From contig NZ_JADPKA010000066.1 in assembly GCF_023073715.1 (NCBI RefSeq), forward strand, positions 186,001 to 250,000: a stretch of DNA of 64,000 nt. The letters run 5' to 3'. The position numbers and the translations under genes are program-made. The notes below the pieces were generated by a model. That model saw only the letters and a list, made by a program, of their open reading frames with translations. It had not been told where the DNA came from and did no database searches. Below are positions 24,421 to 32,660 of this stretch, piece by piece; the first letter of the stretch is position 1, and every line of letters starts with the position of its first letter. The DNA comes from Bradyrhizobium sp. 164 (GTDB lineage: Bacteria > Pseudomonadota > Alphaproteobacteria > Rhizobiales > Xanthobacteraceae).

Positions 24421-25779
24421 ATGACCCGACTGCATTTCGCCTCCGCGCTCCTGCCCTCGGGCTGGGCCAATGACGTGCAGGTGGTCGTCACCGCCGGCGC
24501 GATCGCGGCGGTGACGCCGGGCGTGGCCCCGGTAGCCGGCGACGAGCGCCACGCAATCGCGCTTCCGGGATTGGCGAGCCTGCACAGCCACGCGTTCCAG
24601 CGCGGCATGGCGGGTCTCGCCGAGCTGCGCGGCGATAGCACCGACACCTTCTGGACCTGGCGCGAGACGATGTATCGCTTCGCGCTGGCGATGACGCCGG
24701 ACGACGTCGTGGCGGTTGCAACGCTGCTCTATATCGAGATGCTGGAGCAGGGTTTCACCCGCGTCGGCGAATTCCACTATCTGCATCATGATCGCGATGG
24801 CTCGCCCTACGCCGACGTCGGCGAGGTGGCCACGCGCATCGTACAGGCTGCCGAAACGTCGGGCATTGCGCTGACGCTGCTGCCGAGCTTTTATGCGCAC
24901 GGCTCATTTGGAGGCGCACCGCCGCATGCAGGCCAACGCCGCTTCATTTGCTCGGTCGATCAGTTCGCCGCCCTTATGGCCGCCTCGCGCAAGGCGATCA
25001 GCGGGTTGCCGGGCGCCAATATCGGCATCGCGCCGCATAGTCTGCGCGCGGTGACGCCTGACGAGCTCAAGTCGATCATTCCGCTTGCCGATGGCGGGCC
25101 GGTGCACATTCACGCCGCCGAGCAGGTGAAGGAAGTCGAGGATTGCCTGGCATGGTCGGGACGGCGACCTGTGCAATGGTTGCTGGAGCACGCGCCGGTC
25201 GATCAAAGCTGGTGCCTCATCCACGCCACCCACACGACGAATGAGGAAGTCATCGCATTCGCCAAGACCGGCGCGGTCGCGGGTCTCTGTCCGATCACCG
25301 AAGCAAGCCTCGGCGACGGCATCTTTCCGGCACGCGAATTCCTCGATGCCGGCGGCGCGTTCGGTGTGGGCACCGATTCCAACGTGCTGATCGGCGTCGC
25401 CGACGAGTTACGCCAGCTCGAATATGGCCAGCGCCTCAAGCATCGCCAGCGTAACGTGCTCTCCAGCGGCGCCGGGCGCTCGACCGGACGCACGCTGTTC
25501 GACCATGCGCTTGCGGGCGGTGCACAAGCGCTGGCGCAGACGACCGTCGGCCTTGCGCCGGGAGCGCGCGCTGACATCGTCACGCTCGACACGGCACATC
25601 CATCTCTGGCGGGACGCGCACGCGACGCCATCATCGACGCCTGGATCTTTGCGGCCGGCAGCGGCGCAATCGATTGCGTTTGGGCCGGCGGCGACAAAGT
25701 GGTTGAGGGCGGCCGGCACAAGCTGCGCCAAGCCGCCCGCGAGCGCTTCAACGCCTCCGTCCGGAGGCTCGTCGCATGA
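24421..25779 (+). CDS. hutF: Formimidoylglutamate deiminase
   Basis: Converts N-formimidoyl-L-glutamate to N-formyl-L-glutamate and ammonia, the five-step branch of histidine degradation. 452 residues of the amidohydrolase family. Metal ligands appear in LHSHAFQRG (HxH), VHIHAAEQ, LIHATH and GTDSNVL. TFWTWRETMYRF near residue 80 is typical of HutF. No strong ribosome site precedes ATG 24421, which lies 34 bases after the palindrome, so the mRNA leader is short. It overlaps hutC by 4 bases. Confidence 0.96.
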   Translation: MTRLHFASALLPSGWANDVQVVVTAGAIAAVTPGVAPVAGDERHAIALPGLASLHSHAFQRGMAGLAELRGDSTDTFWTWRETMYRFALAMTPDDVVAVATLLYIEMLEQGFTRVGEFHYLHHDRDGSPYADVGEVATRIVQAAETSGIALTLLPSFYAHGSFGGAPPHAGQRRFICSVDQFAALMAASRKAISGLPGANIGIAPHSLRAVTPDELKSIIPLADGGPVHIHAAEQVKEVEDCLAWSGRRPVQWLLEHAPVDQSWCLIHATHTTNEEVIAFAKTGAVAGLCPITEASLGDGIFPAREFLDAGGAFGVGTDSNVLIGVADELRQLEYGQRLKHRQRNVLSSGAGRSTGRTLFDHALAGGAQALAQTTVGLAPGARADIVTLDTAHPSLAGRARDAIIDAWIFAAGSGAIDCVWAGGDKVVEGGRHKLRQAARERFNASVRRLVA

Positions 25780-26504
25780 GCCTCGCAACCGATGCGGCCG
25801 ACAAGCCGACGCTCTACAAGCGAATCCGCGCCGATATCGAAAAGTGCATCTTGACCGGCGAATGGCCCCCCGGGCATCGCATCCCCTTCGAGCACGAGCT
25901 GGTCGCGCGCTACGGCTGCTCGCGCATGACGGTGAACAAGGCGCTGTCGGAGCTGGCGCAAGCCGACCTGATCGAACGGCGGCGGCGCGCCGGCTCCTTC
26001 GTGCGCCGGCCGCAGCATCAGTCTGCCGTGCTCAAGATCGCCGACATCCGTGCCGAGATCATCTCGCTCGGCCGCAGCTACGGCTACGAGCTGATCGGCC
26101 GCAAGCTGCGCACAGCGACCGCCGCTGACCGCGCCCGCCTCGGCGTCAAGAAGTCCGGCAAGGTGGTCGCGATCGCCTGCCGGCATAGCGCCGACAACGT
26201 GCCGTTCGCCGTCGAGGACAGGCTGATCGACCTTGCGTCCGTGCCGAACGCTGCGACCGCGGATTTCTCGCGCGAGCCGCCAGGCTCGTGGCTACTCCAC
26301 CATGTCCCGTGGACCGAGGCCGAGCATACCATCAGCGCCATTGTTGCGGATCATCGCGCCGCGAAGGCACTTGACATCGCGGTCGGCGCGCCCTGCCTCG
26401 TGATCGACCGCTATACCTGGCGCAGCGCGCGCACGATCACCGCGGTGCGCCTGCTCTATCCCGGTGACTCTCACCGCCTTGTCGCACGATTCAAGGGAGG
26501 CTGA
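25776..26504 (+). CDS. hutC: Histidine utilisation repressor
   Basis: 242 residues: an N-terminal GntR winged helix (YKRIRADIEKCILTGEWPPG, CSRMTVNKALSELAQADLI) and a C-terminal UTRA effector domain. That layout is typical of HutC, which senses urocanate. Start overlaps the hutF stop as ATGA, so it is made together with HutF. It should bind the palindrome at 24367-24386 and also regulate its own synthesis. Confidence 0.94.
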   Translation: MSLATDAADKPTLYKRIRADIEKCILTGEWPPGHRIPFEHELVARYGCSRMTVNKALSELAQADLIERRRRAGSFVRRPQHQSAVLKIADIRAEIISLGRSYGYELIGRKLRTATAADRARLGVKKSGKVVAIACRHSADNVPFAVEDRLIDLASVPNAATADFSREPPGSWLLHHVPWTEAEHTISAIVADHRAAKALDIAVGAPCLVIDRYTWRSARTITAVRLLYPGDSHRLVARFKGG

Positions 26505-26610
26505 GAGAATAATGGCGGCACAATTCGTGCAATGCTTCGGGCAACGGTCCAAATGGACCGACAAGGATCAACACGACGTCAATCCATCGATCGGCAAGAG
26601 GACGACAATC

Positions 26611-27555
26611 ATGCGTAGTTCGAAAGTATTTGTGACAATCATTGCCCTCGCGGCCTCCACTCCGGTGCTCGCCGACGACATCAAGGTCGGCATCGGCATC
26701 TCCGGATGGACGGGCTTTGCGCCGCTGACGCTGGCGAAGGAAGCCGGCATCTTCAAGAAGAACGGCCTCGACGTCACCATCAAGAAAATCCCGCAGAAGG
26801 ACCGTCACCTCGCGATCGCCTCCGGAGACGTCCAGTGCGCGGCAACGACCGTCGAGACCTGGATTTCCTGGAACGCCAACGGGGTCGCCACCAAGCAGAT
26901 CTTCCAGCTCGACAAGAGCTACGGCGCCGACGGCATGGCCGTCCGCAACGACCTGGCCTCGATCAAGGACCTGAAGGGCAAGACCGTCGCGGCCTCCGCG
27001 CCCGGCACCTCGCCTTATTTCGCGCTGGCCTGGATGCTCAAGAAAAATGGCCTGTCGGTGAAAGACGTCACCGTCGTCAACCTCGAGCCGGCTGCAGCTG
27101 CGCAGGCCTTCGTCTCCGGCCAGAACGATGCCGCGATGACCTATGAACCCTATCTTTCGACCGTGCGCGCCGCGCCGGACAAGGGCAAGATCATCGCGAC
27201 CACGCTCGACTACCCGATGGTCATGGACACTTTTGGCTGCACGCCGAAGTTCCTAACGGAGAACCCCAAGGCCGCCAAGGCGCTCGCCGACAGCTATTTC
27301 GAGGCGCTCGACATGATCGCCAAGGATCAGGCCAAGGCCTACGAGATCATGGGCGCCGATGTGAAGCAGACCGGCGAGCAGTTCGGCAATTCGGCGAAAT
27401 ATCTGCGCTGGCAGGACAAGGCCGCGAACCAGAAGTTCTTCGCCGGCGATTTCCTGACTTTCAACAAGGAGGCCGCCGACCTCCTGCTCGAAATCGGCAT
27501 CATCAAGGCCGCGCCGAAGGTCGAGGACCTCTTCGACGCGAGCTTCATCAAGTAA
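26611..27555 (+). CDS. ABC transporter substrate-binding protein (NMT1/TauA type)
   Basis: 314 residues from ATG 26611 with AGAGGA upstream and a signal peptide ending near VLA-D22. The fold resembles the SsuA/TauA/NMT1 group, which binds small organic solutes (WTGFAPLTLAKEAGIFKKNGLDV). It follows hutC by 106 bases, a stretch with a short CGGTCC/GGACCG hairpin (26545-26560). Location between hutC and the amidase suggests the ligand is histidine, urocanate or a formylated or carbamoylated amino acid; sequence alone does not decide. Confidence 0.88.
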   Translation: MRSSKVFVTIIALAASTPVLADDIKVGIGISGWTGFAPLTLAKEAGIFKKNGLDVTIKKIPQKDRHLAIASGDVQCAATTVETWISWNANGVATKQIFQLDKSYGADGMAVRNDLASIKDLKGKTVAASAPGTSPYFALAWMLKKNGLSVKDVTVVNLEPAAAAQAFVSGQNDAAMTYEPYLSTVRAAPDKGKIIATTLDYPMVMDTFGCTPKFLTENPKAAKALADSYFEALDMIAKDQAKAYEIMGADVKQTGEQFGNSAKYLRWQDKAANQKFFAGDFLTFNKEAADLLLEIGIIKAAPKVEDLFDASFIK

Positions 27556-27626
27556 ACCTCTGCAAGTTGCCGGTTCCGCTGAAGCGCGGGACCGGCGCAT
27601 GATCGGCTATTCGGATAGACAGTTTG

Positions 27627-28400
27627 ATGCGTCCCCTGGATCCCGTGACATCGAAGCAACGCATGGCGTACGGCCTTGCATTCTTCGTGCTGTTCGTTGC
27701 CCTCTGGTCGTGGGCAACGCTCGGCGGCCATGTGTCGAAGACCTTCCTCGCCAACCCGCTGACCATGGTGCAGGAAGGGTATGACCTGCTGGCCAAGCAG
27801 GGCTTCGTCTACGATATCGGCATGACGATCTGGCGCGTCGTCGGCGGCTTCGCTCTCGCCGCGATCATCGCGGTGCCGCTTGGCGTGCTCATGGGCGCCT
27901 ACAAGCCGGTCGAAGCGTTCCTCGAACCGTTCGTCTCCTTTGCGCGCTACTTGCCTGCCTCCGCATTCATTCCGCTCCTGATCCTGTGGGCCGGCATCGG
28001 CGAGTTGCAGAAGCTGCTCGTCATCTTCATCGGCTCGGTGTTCCAGGTCATCCTGATGGTCGCCGTGACCGTCGGCGCGACGCGCCGTGACCTGGTCGAG
28101 GCGGCCTATACACTCGGGGCCAGCGACCGCGGCATCATCCGCCGCGTGCTGCTGCCTTCCTCCGCGCCCGAGATCGCGGAAATCCTGCGGCTGGTGCTGG
28201 GCTGGGCCTGGACCTACGTCATCGTCGCCGAACTGATCGGCTCGTCCTCCGGCATCGGCCACATGATCACCGACAGTCAGGCGCTGCTCAACACCGGCCA
28301 GATCATCTTCGGCATCATCGTGATCGGATTGATTGGCTTGATCTCGGACTTCCTGTTCAAGGCGTTCAATGCCTGGCTGTTTCCATGGAAGCTCGCATGA
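27627..28400 (+). CDS. ABC transporter permease
   Basis: 257 residues from ATG 27627 (a TTG codon just upstream is also in frame). About six membrane segments, with the typical EAA docking loop EAAYTLGASDRGIIRRVLLPSSAPEI in the second half, place it in the SsuC/TauC family. It forms the inner-membrane channel for the preceding binding protein. The stop overlaps the ATPase start as ATGA, implying coupled translation. Confidence 0.93.
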   Translation: MRPLDPVTSKQRMAYGLAFFVLFVALWSWATLGGHVSKTFLANPLTMVQEGYDLLAKQGFVYDIGMTIWRVVGGFALAAIIAVPLGVLMGAYKPVEAFLEPFVSFARYLPASAFIPLLILWAGIGELQKLLVIFIGSVFQVILMVAVTVGATRRDLVEAAYTLGASDRGIIRRVLLPSSAPEIAEILRLVLGWAWTYVIVAELIGSSSGIGHMITDSQALLNTGQIIFGIIVIGLIGLISDFLFKAFNAWLFPWKLA

Positions 28401-29182
28401 CGACGCTCAAGATCGAACAGGTTTCGCGCACCTTCCCGGCACGCCACGGCAACGCGCCGACCAAGGCGCTGGAGCCGACCAATCTCATCATCGGCAACAA
28501 CGATTTCGTTACGATCCTCGGCCCATCGGGCTGCGGCAAGTCCACGCTGCTCCGCATCGTCGCGGGCCTGGATCGCCCGACCAGCGGGCGAGTCACGCTT
28601 GACGGGCGCGAGGTGGCCGGCCCTGGCGCAGATCGCGGCATGGTGTTCCAGTCCTACACGTTGTTCCCCTGGCTGACCGTGCGCGAGAACATCGCCTTCG
28701 GCCTGCGCGAGCGCGGCGTGCCGCAAGACGAGCGCAAACGGATCGCCGATGCCTTCATCCGCCAGGTCGGACTGTCCGGCTTCGAGAACCACTGGCCGAA
28801 GCAACTCTCCGGCGGCATGCAGCAGCGCACCGCGATCGCTCGCGCGCTCGCCAACGATCCGAAGATCCTGCTGCTCGACGAGCCGTTCGGCGCGCTGGAC
28901 AACCAGACCCGCGCCTTGATGCAGGAGATGCTGCTGGGGATCTGGGAGCGCGACCAGAAGACGGTGCTGTTCGTGACCCACGACATCGAGGAGGCGATCT
29001 TCCTCGGTAGCCGCGTCGTCGTCATGAGCGCGCGCCCGGGCCGGATCAAGGCCGAGATCCATGTGGAGCTGCCGCATCCGCGCTCCTACAAGATCAAGAC
29101 CACGCCGGAATTCGTCAAGCTCAAGGAGCGGCTGGTCGAGGAGATTCGCACCGAGGCGCTGAAGGTTGCCGAACATGCCTGA
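28397..29182 (+). CDS. ABC transporter ATP-binding protein
   Basis: 261 residues from ATG 28397. Complete ATPase motifs: Walker A GPSGCGKST, Q-loop VFQSYTLFPWLTV, signature LSGGMQQRTAIARAL, Walker B LLLDEPFGALD, and the switch histidine in FVTHDIEEA. It belongs to the SsuB/TauB group and energises the importer of the two preceding genes. Its final bases overlap the start of the amidase gene. Confidence 0.95.
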   Translation: MTTLKIEQVSRTFPARHGNAPTKALEPTNLIIGNNDFVTILGPSGCGKSTLLRIVAGLDRPTSGRVTLDGREVAGPGADRGMVFQSYTLFPWLTVRENIAFGLRERGVPQDERKRIADAFIRQVGLSGFENHWPKQLSGGMQQRTAIARALANDPKILLLDEPFGALDNQTRALMQEMLLGIWERDQKTVLFVTHDIEEAIFLGSRVVVMSARPGRIKAEIHVELPHPRSYKIKTTPEFVKLKERLVEEIRTEALKVAEHA

Positions 29183-30407
29183 CACTCCGCCCTGCGCCGA
29201 CGGGAAACGCGTCCTCGCCGACCTCAACGCGCTGCGCGCCATCGGCGCCTACAAGACCGGCGTGCACAAGCCGACCTTCTCCGAGCCGCACAAGCTTTCG
29301 CTGGACTGGCTGATCCGGAAGCTGCCTGACGCCGGCCTCTCCGCTGCCATCGACGGCATCGGCAACGTCTTCGGTACCAGCGCGAAGCCGGGACCGAAGC
29401 TGCTGGCGGGATCGCATCTTGAGAGCCAGAACTACGCCGGCTGGCTCGACGGTCCGCTCGGCGTCGTCTATGCGCTCGAGGCGGCACGCGTGCTCAACGC
29501 CGATCCCTCGTTCGAAGGCGCGGTCGAGGTCGCCGCCTGGTGCGACGAGGAAGGACATTTTGGGCATTTCCTCGGCTCACGCTCCTATGTCGGTCAGGTG
29601 ACCGAGGCCGACATCGATGCTGCCCGCGACCGCACCAGCGGCCGCACCATGCGCGACGCACTCGCCGACATGGGGCTCGCAGGACGTCCGCGCATCACCG
29701 CCCCGCCCGGCCGGCACGTCGGATATCTGGAGGCCCATATCGAGCAGGGCGACACGCTCGAAAGTGGCCGCCTCGCGATCGGCGTCGTGACCTCCATCGT
29801 CGGCATCTGGCAATACCGGATCAAGTTCGTCGGCGAGCAGAACCACGCCGGCACCACGCGCATGGCCGTGCGAAAGGATGCGGGCCTGGCGCTGGCCAAA
29901 TTCTGCGTCGCGATCGACGAGCGTTTCCCTGATGCCTGCGGCCCGCGCACGGTGTGGACCACCGGTCGCATCACGCTCGATCCCGGCGCACCCAGCATCA
30001 TTCCTGGCGGCGCGGAAATGCTGTTCCAGATGCGCGACGACGACCCGGCGGTCATCGCGCGGTTGGAGCAGTTGCTGCGGACTATGGCGGACGAGGTCAA
30101 TGCGAAGGGCCCCTGCACCGTCGCGGTGGAGAAACTGCGCACCGGCGCGCCGGCCATGATGAACGCCGGCTTTCAGGATGCGATCGAAGCCGCAAGCAAG
30201 GCCCTGGCCGGCGGGCGATCGGTCCGCATGCCCAGCGGCGCCGGGCACGATGCGCAGATGCTGGCAACGATCATGCCCGCGGGGATGCTGTTCGTACCAT
30301 CGATCGGCGGCATCAGCCACCACTGGACCGAGAATACCGCCGATGCCGACATCGTCACCGGCGCGCAGGTGTTCGTCGATGCCTGTCGGCGCATCCTCGG
30401 CGGTTAG
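29175..30407 (+). CDS. M20-family amidase (hydantoinase/carbamoylase type)
   Basis: Predicted zinc-dependent cytosolic amidase acting on N-carbamoyl or similarly N-acylated amino acids. 410 residues from ATG 29175, overlapping the ATPase gene by 8 bases. Metal ligand positions fit the family: H81 (GSHLES), D92 (LDGPLGV), E125-E126 (CDEEG), EAHIEQG, and a C-terminal SHHWTENT. The usual HLDT is HLES here and the C-terminal SH-S-P is SHHW, suggesting a side-branch substrate. In this hut cluster, with HutF but no HutG, it could release formate from N-formylglutamate; that is inference. It is the last gene of the unit. Confidence 0.82.
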   Translation: MPDTPPCADGKRVLADLNALRAIGAYKTGVHKPTFSEPHKLSLDWLIRKLPDAGLSAAIDGIGNVFGTSAKPGPKLLAGSHLESQNYAGWLDGPLGVVYALEAARVLNADPSFEGAVEVAAWCDEEGHFGHFLGSRSYVGQVTEADIDAARDRTSGRTMRDALADMGLAGRPRITAPPGRHVGYLEAHIEQGDTLESGRLAIGVVTSIVGIWQYRIKFVGEQNHAGTTRMAVRKDAGLALAKFCVAIDERFPDACGPRTVWTTGRITLDPGAPSIIPGGAEMLFQMRDDDPAVIARLEQLLRTMADEVNAKGPCTVAVEKLRTGAPAMMNAGFQDAIEAASKALAGGRSVRMPSGAGHDAQMLATIMPAGMLFVPSIGGISHHWTENTADADIVTGAQVFVDACRRILGG

Positions 30408-30417
30408 AACGAGCTTC

Positions 30418-30435
30418 TCCCCGCGAAAGCGGGGA
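30418..30435 (+). terminator. Hairpin after the amidase gene
   Basis: TCCCCGC at 30418-30424 pairs with GCGGGGA at 30429-30435 around a GAAA tetraloop, followed by ATTTAG. It lies 10 bases after the stop codon. The short stem with a stable GNRA loop and weak T content suggests a terminator or 3' stabiliser of the hutF unit. Confidence 0.55.
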
Positions 30436-30603
30436 ATTTAGTACGCCACGGCCTGTCGATTGATCCACAACGGTCTCGGAGTACTGGATCGCCCGGCCAA
30501 GGCCGAGCGAAGACAGCGCGTGTAGTCGCAGACACGCCTTCGCATTCTCGCGGCGGATTTCGCCCGAGCTTTGCTTCGGCGCTCCACCCTCAAAGCCGGG
30601 AGG

Positions 30604-30716
30604 GCGCAGGGAAGGCCGGATGCCGGCTGGCACCCACGGTCTGCTGTGCGAAAGGCACACGCAGAAAACTGCACAGCGGCATACAGGTGAAGCCCAACAC
30701 ACGGCCTTCCCTGCGC
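30604..30716. repeat. Large structured inverted repeat
   Basis: GCGCAGGGAAGGCCG at 30604-30618 pairs exactly with 30702-30716. Inside is a second stem (GCTGTGC near 30643 with GCACAGC near 30671). The whole can fold into one long branched hairpin of 113 bases. From memory, near-identical blocks recur between genes in Bradyrhizobium and Rhodopseudomonas; copy number cannot be checked here. Confidence 0.6.
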
Positions 30717-31434
30717 AGTGGTTTGACGGCTTATGCCGCGCTCTCCTGGGAGCCGAATTCGTTCTGGCCTCCCTCGCCCTCGTAGAAGTCACGGACACCG
30801 CGCCGGTTGACGCCAATGCCGCATCCGCAAGAGCTTGACCGTAGCAACGACGGCCAGGACCACACGGTTTTGCCGTACGCGCGGCTCGCCTGCGCCGCAG
30901 GGTTCGACGGCGTTGTGCACCTTGCCATCGACATGCTGGCGCGACGAACCTGACAGCGCCGTCCGTCTGCGCGAAGTTTAAGGGCTCACGGAGAGCAATC
31001 CGCCCTGCCCCTGGCCTCTCGCGCCCGACGCTGCCGCGTCCACCGCAAGCCCGGCTCCGCGATCATCACGACACATGACCGCCCCTCTCGGATGAGCCGG
31101 GATGGGCGACACATACGCCATTTCCGAATTTCGGTAAAGCGAAATATTTTTTCCCTTAGGGCTTGACGCCGACACATATGGAAACGATCGGGTGTTTTGC
31201 CTCACGGACCCGCGCCGGCCTGGCTAGTCTGTTTACATCCATCCACATTTCACCAGCTGGGGCGCCTAGTCCCACCTCGCCCAGCCGATGCGCGGGGCCA
31301 TGGGGCCTCTCCCCCGCCGGCGCCCGCTTGCATTTTTCACGAGCTGCCTGCGACAATTCGTGCACCGCTCGGACATAATGGCGCGGCAATCCTGGGGCTT
31401 GTCGGCCGCCCGCCCATGCTCCCCCGGAGTTCCC

Positions 31435-32595
31435 ATGCTTTCTGCCGATCGGCCGGCAACACGCCTTGCGACCCGGCTCGCCTTCCTCGTCGCGGGCTTC
31501 GGCATTGCGTGCTGGGCACCGCTGGTGCCGTTCGCGAAGACGCGCCTCGGCGTCGACGACGGCATGCTCGGATTGCTGCTGCTCAGCCTCGGCATCGGCT
31601 CGGTCCTCGCCATGCTTCTGACCGGCGTGCTGAGTGCGCGCTACGGCAGCAGACCGATCATCATCGCGGGCGGGCTCGGTCTCGCCCTGGTGTTGCCGCT
31701 GCTTGCGATCGCAAGCTCGCCCTCAGCGCTGGCGCTGGCGCTCTTTGCGTTCGGGGCCGCGCTCGGCTCGATCGACGTCGCCACGAACATCCATGCGGTG
31801 GAGGTGGAGCGCGCCGCAGCCAGTCCGCTGATGTCCGGCTTCCACGCGCTGTTCAGCATCGGCGGTTTCGCCGGCTCTGCGCTGATGACGGCACTGCTCT
31901 CGCTGCAATTCGGCGCGCTCACCTGCGCGCTGGTCTGCTCTATCCTGATGTTGATCGCGATGTTGGTGACCTGGCCGCGCCTGCTCCGCTCAGCGCAGGT
32001 GCAGGACGGCCCTCTGTTCGTGCTGCCGCACGGATCGGTGCTCCTGCTCGCGCTGCTTGGCGCCATCACCTTCCTCGTCGAAGGCGCGATGCTCGATTGG
32101 GGAGCTCTGCTCGTCATCGGCGCGGGTCTCGTCTCGGAGGCGCAAGGCGGCGCCGGCTATATGGTGTTCTCGATCGCGATGACCGTGGGGCGGCTCGGCG
32201 GCGACGCCGTCGTCGCACGCATCGGAGACCGCGCCACGCTGTTGTGGGGAAGCCTCATCGCCATCGCGGGCTTCGTGGTCCTGCTCACGGCTCCCGTTGC
32301 GGCGGTTGCCATAGCCGGCTTCCTGCTCATCGGCCTCGGCGCATCGAATCTGGTGCCGGTGCTGTTCCGCGGGGCGGCCAAGCAGAAAGCCATGCCAACG
32401 GGCCTCGCCGTCGCGGCGATCACGACTGCCGGCTATGCCGGCGTCCTCCTCGGTCCCGCCGGCGTCGGCTTCGTTGCTCGCGCCAGTGGGCTGCCAACGG
32501 CGTTCTGGCTGCTCGCCGCGCTGATGGGTCTGGTCACGCTGTCGGCAGGCATCGTCACGAAGGAGCAGCACCGGACATCGCGCGCCCGGGCGTGA
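31435..32595 (+). CDS. MFS transporter
   Basis: 386 residues from ATG 31435 with GGAG upstream. Twelve hydrophobic segments can be placed along the length. The family's cytoplasmic loop between segments 2 and 3 is seen in GVLSARYGSRPIII. The sequence FGIACWAPLVPFAKTRLGVDDGMLGLLLL resembles the YbjJ/fucose-permease-like group of small MFS carriers. Substrate unknown. The next gene is on the other strand and converges with it. Confidence 0.88.
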   Translation: MLSADRPATRLATRLAFLVAGFGIACWAPLVPFAKTRLGVDDGMLGLLLLSLGIGSVLAMLLTGVLSARYGSRPIIIAGGLGLALVLPLLAIASSPSALALALFAFGAALGSIDVATNIHAVEVERAAASPLMSGFHALFSIGGFAGSALMTALLSLQFGALTCALVCSILMLIAMLVTWPRLLRSAQVQDGPLFVLPHGSVLLLALLGAITFLVEGAMLDWGALLVIGAGLVSEAQGGAGYMVFSIAMTVGRLGGDAVVARIGDRATLLWGSLIAIAGFVVLLTAPVAAVAIAGFLLIGLGASNLVPVLFRGAAKQKAMPTGLAVAAITTAGYAGVLLGPAGVGFVARASGLPTAFWLLAALMGLVTLSAGIVTKEQHRTSRARA

Positions 32596-32660
32596 GCGGC
32601 CGATGCTGGACGAGCGGTCCCGGAATACGCTCGCGCTCCATCCGGGCTTCGACGAATACC

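Larger units (their letters stand above)
30408..31434. other. 1-kb intergenic region, mostly repeat-like
   Basis: No protein gene is supported. The left part (about 30450-30930) has the look of a dispersed Bradyrhizobium intergenic repeat: a long GC-rich block with a hairpin at 30604-30716 and remnants of short frames on both strands. The right part (30930-31434) precedes the MFS gene and contains one AT-rich patch near 31125-31160, where a promoter could lie. Confidence 0.45.
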
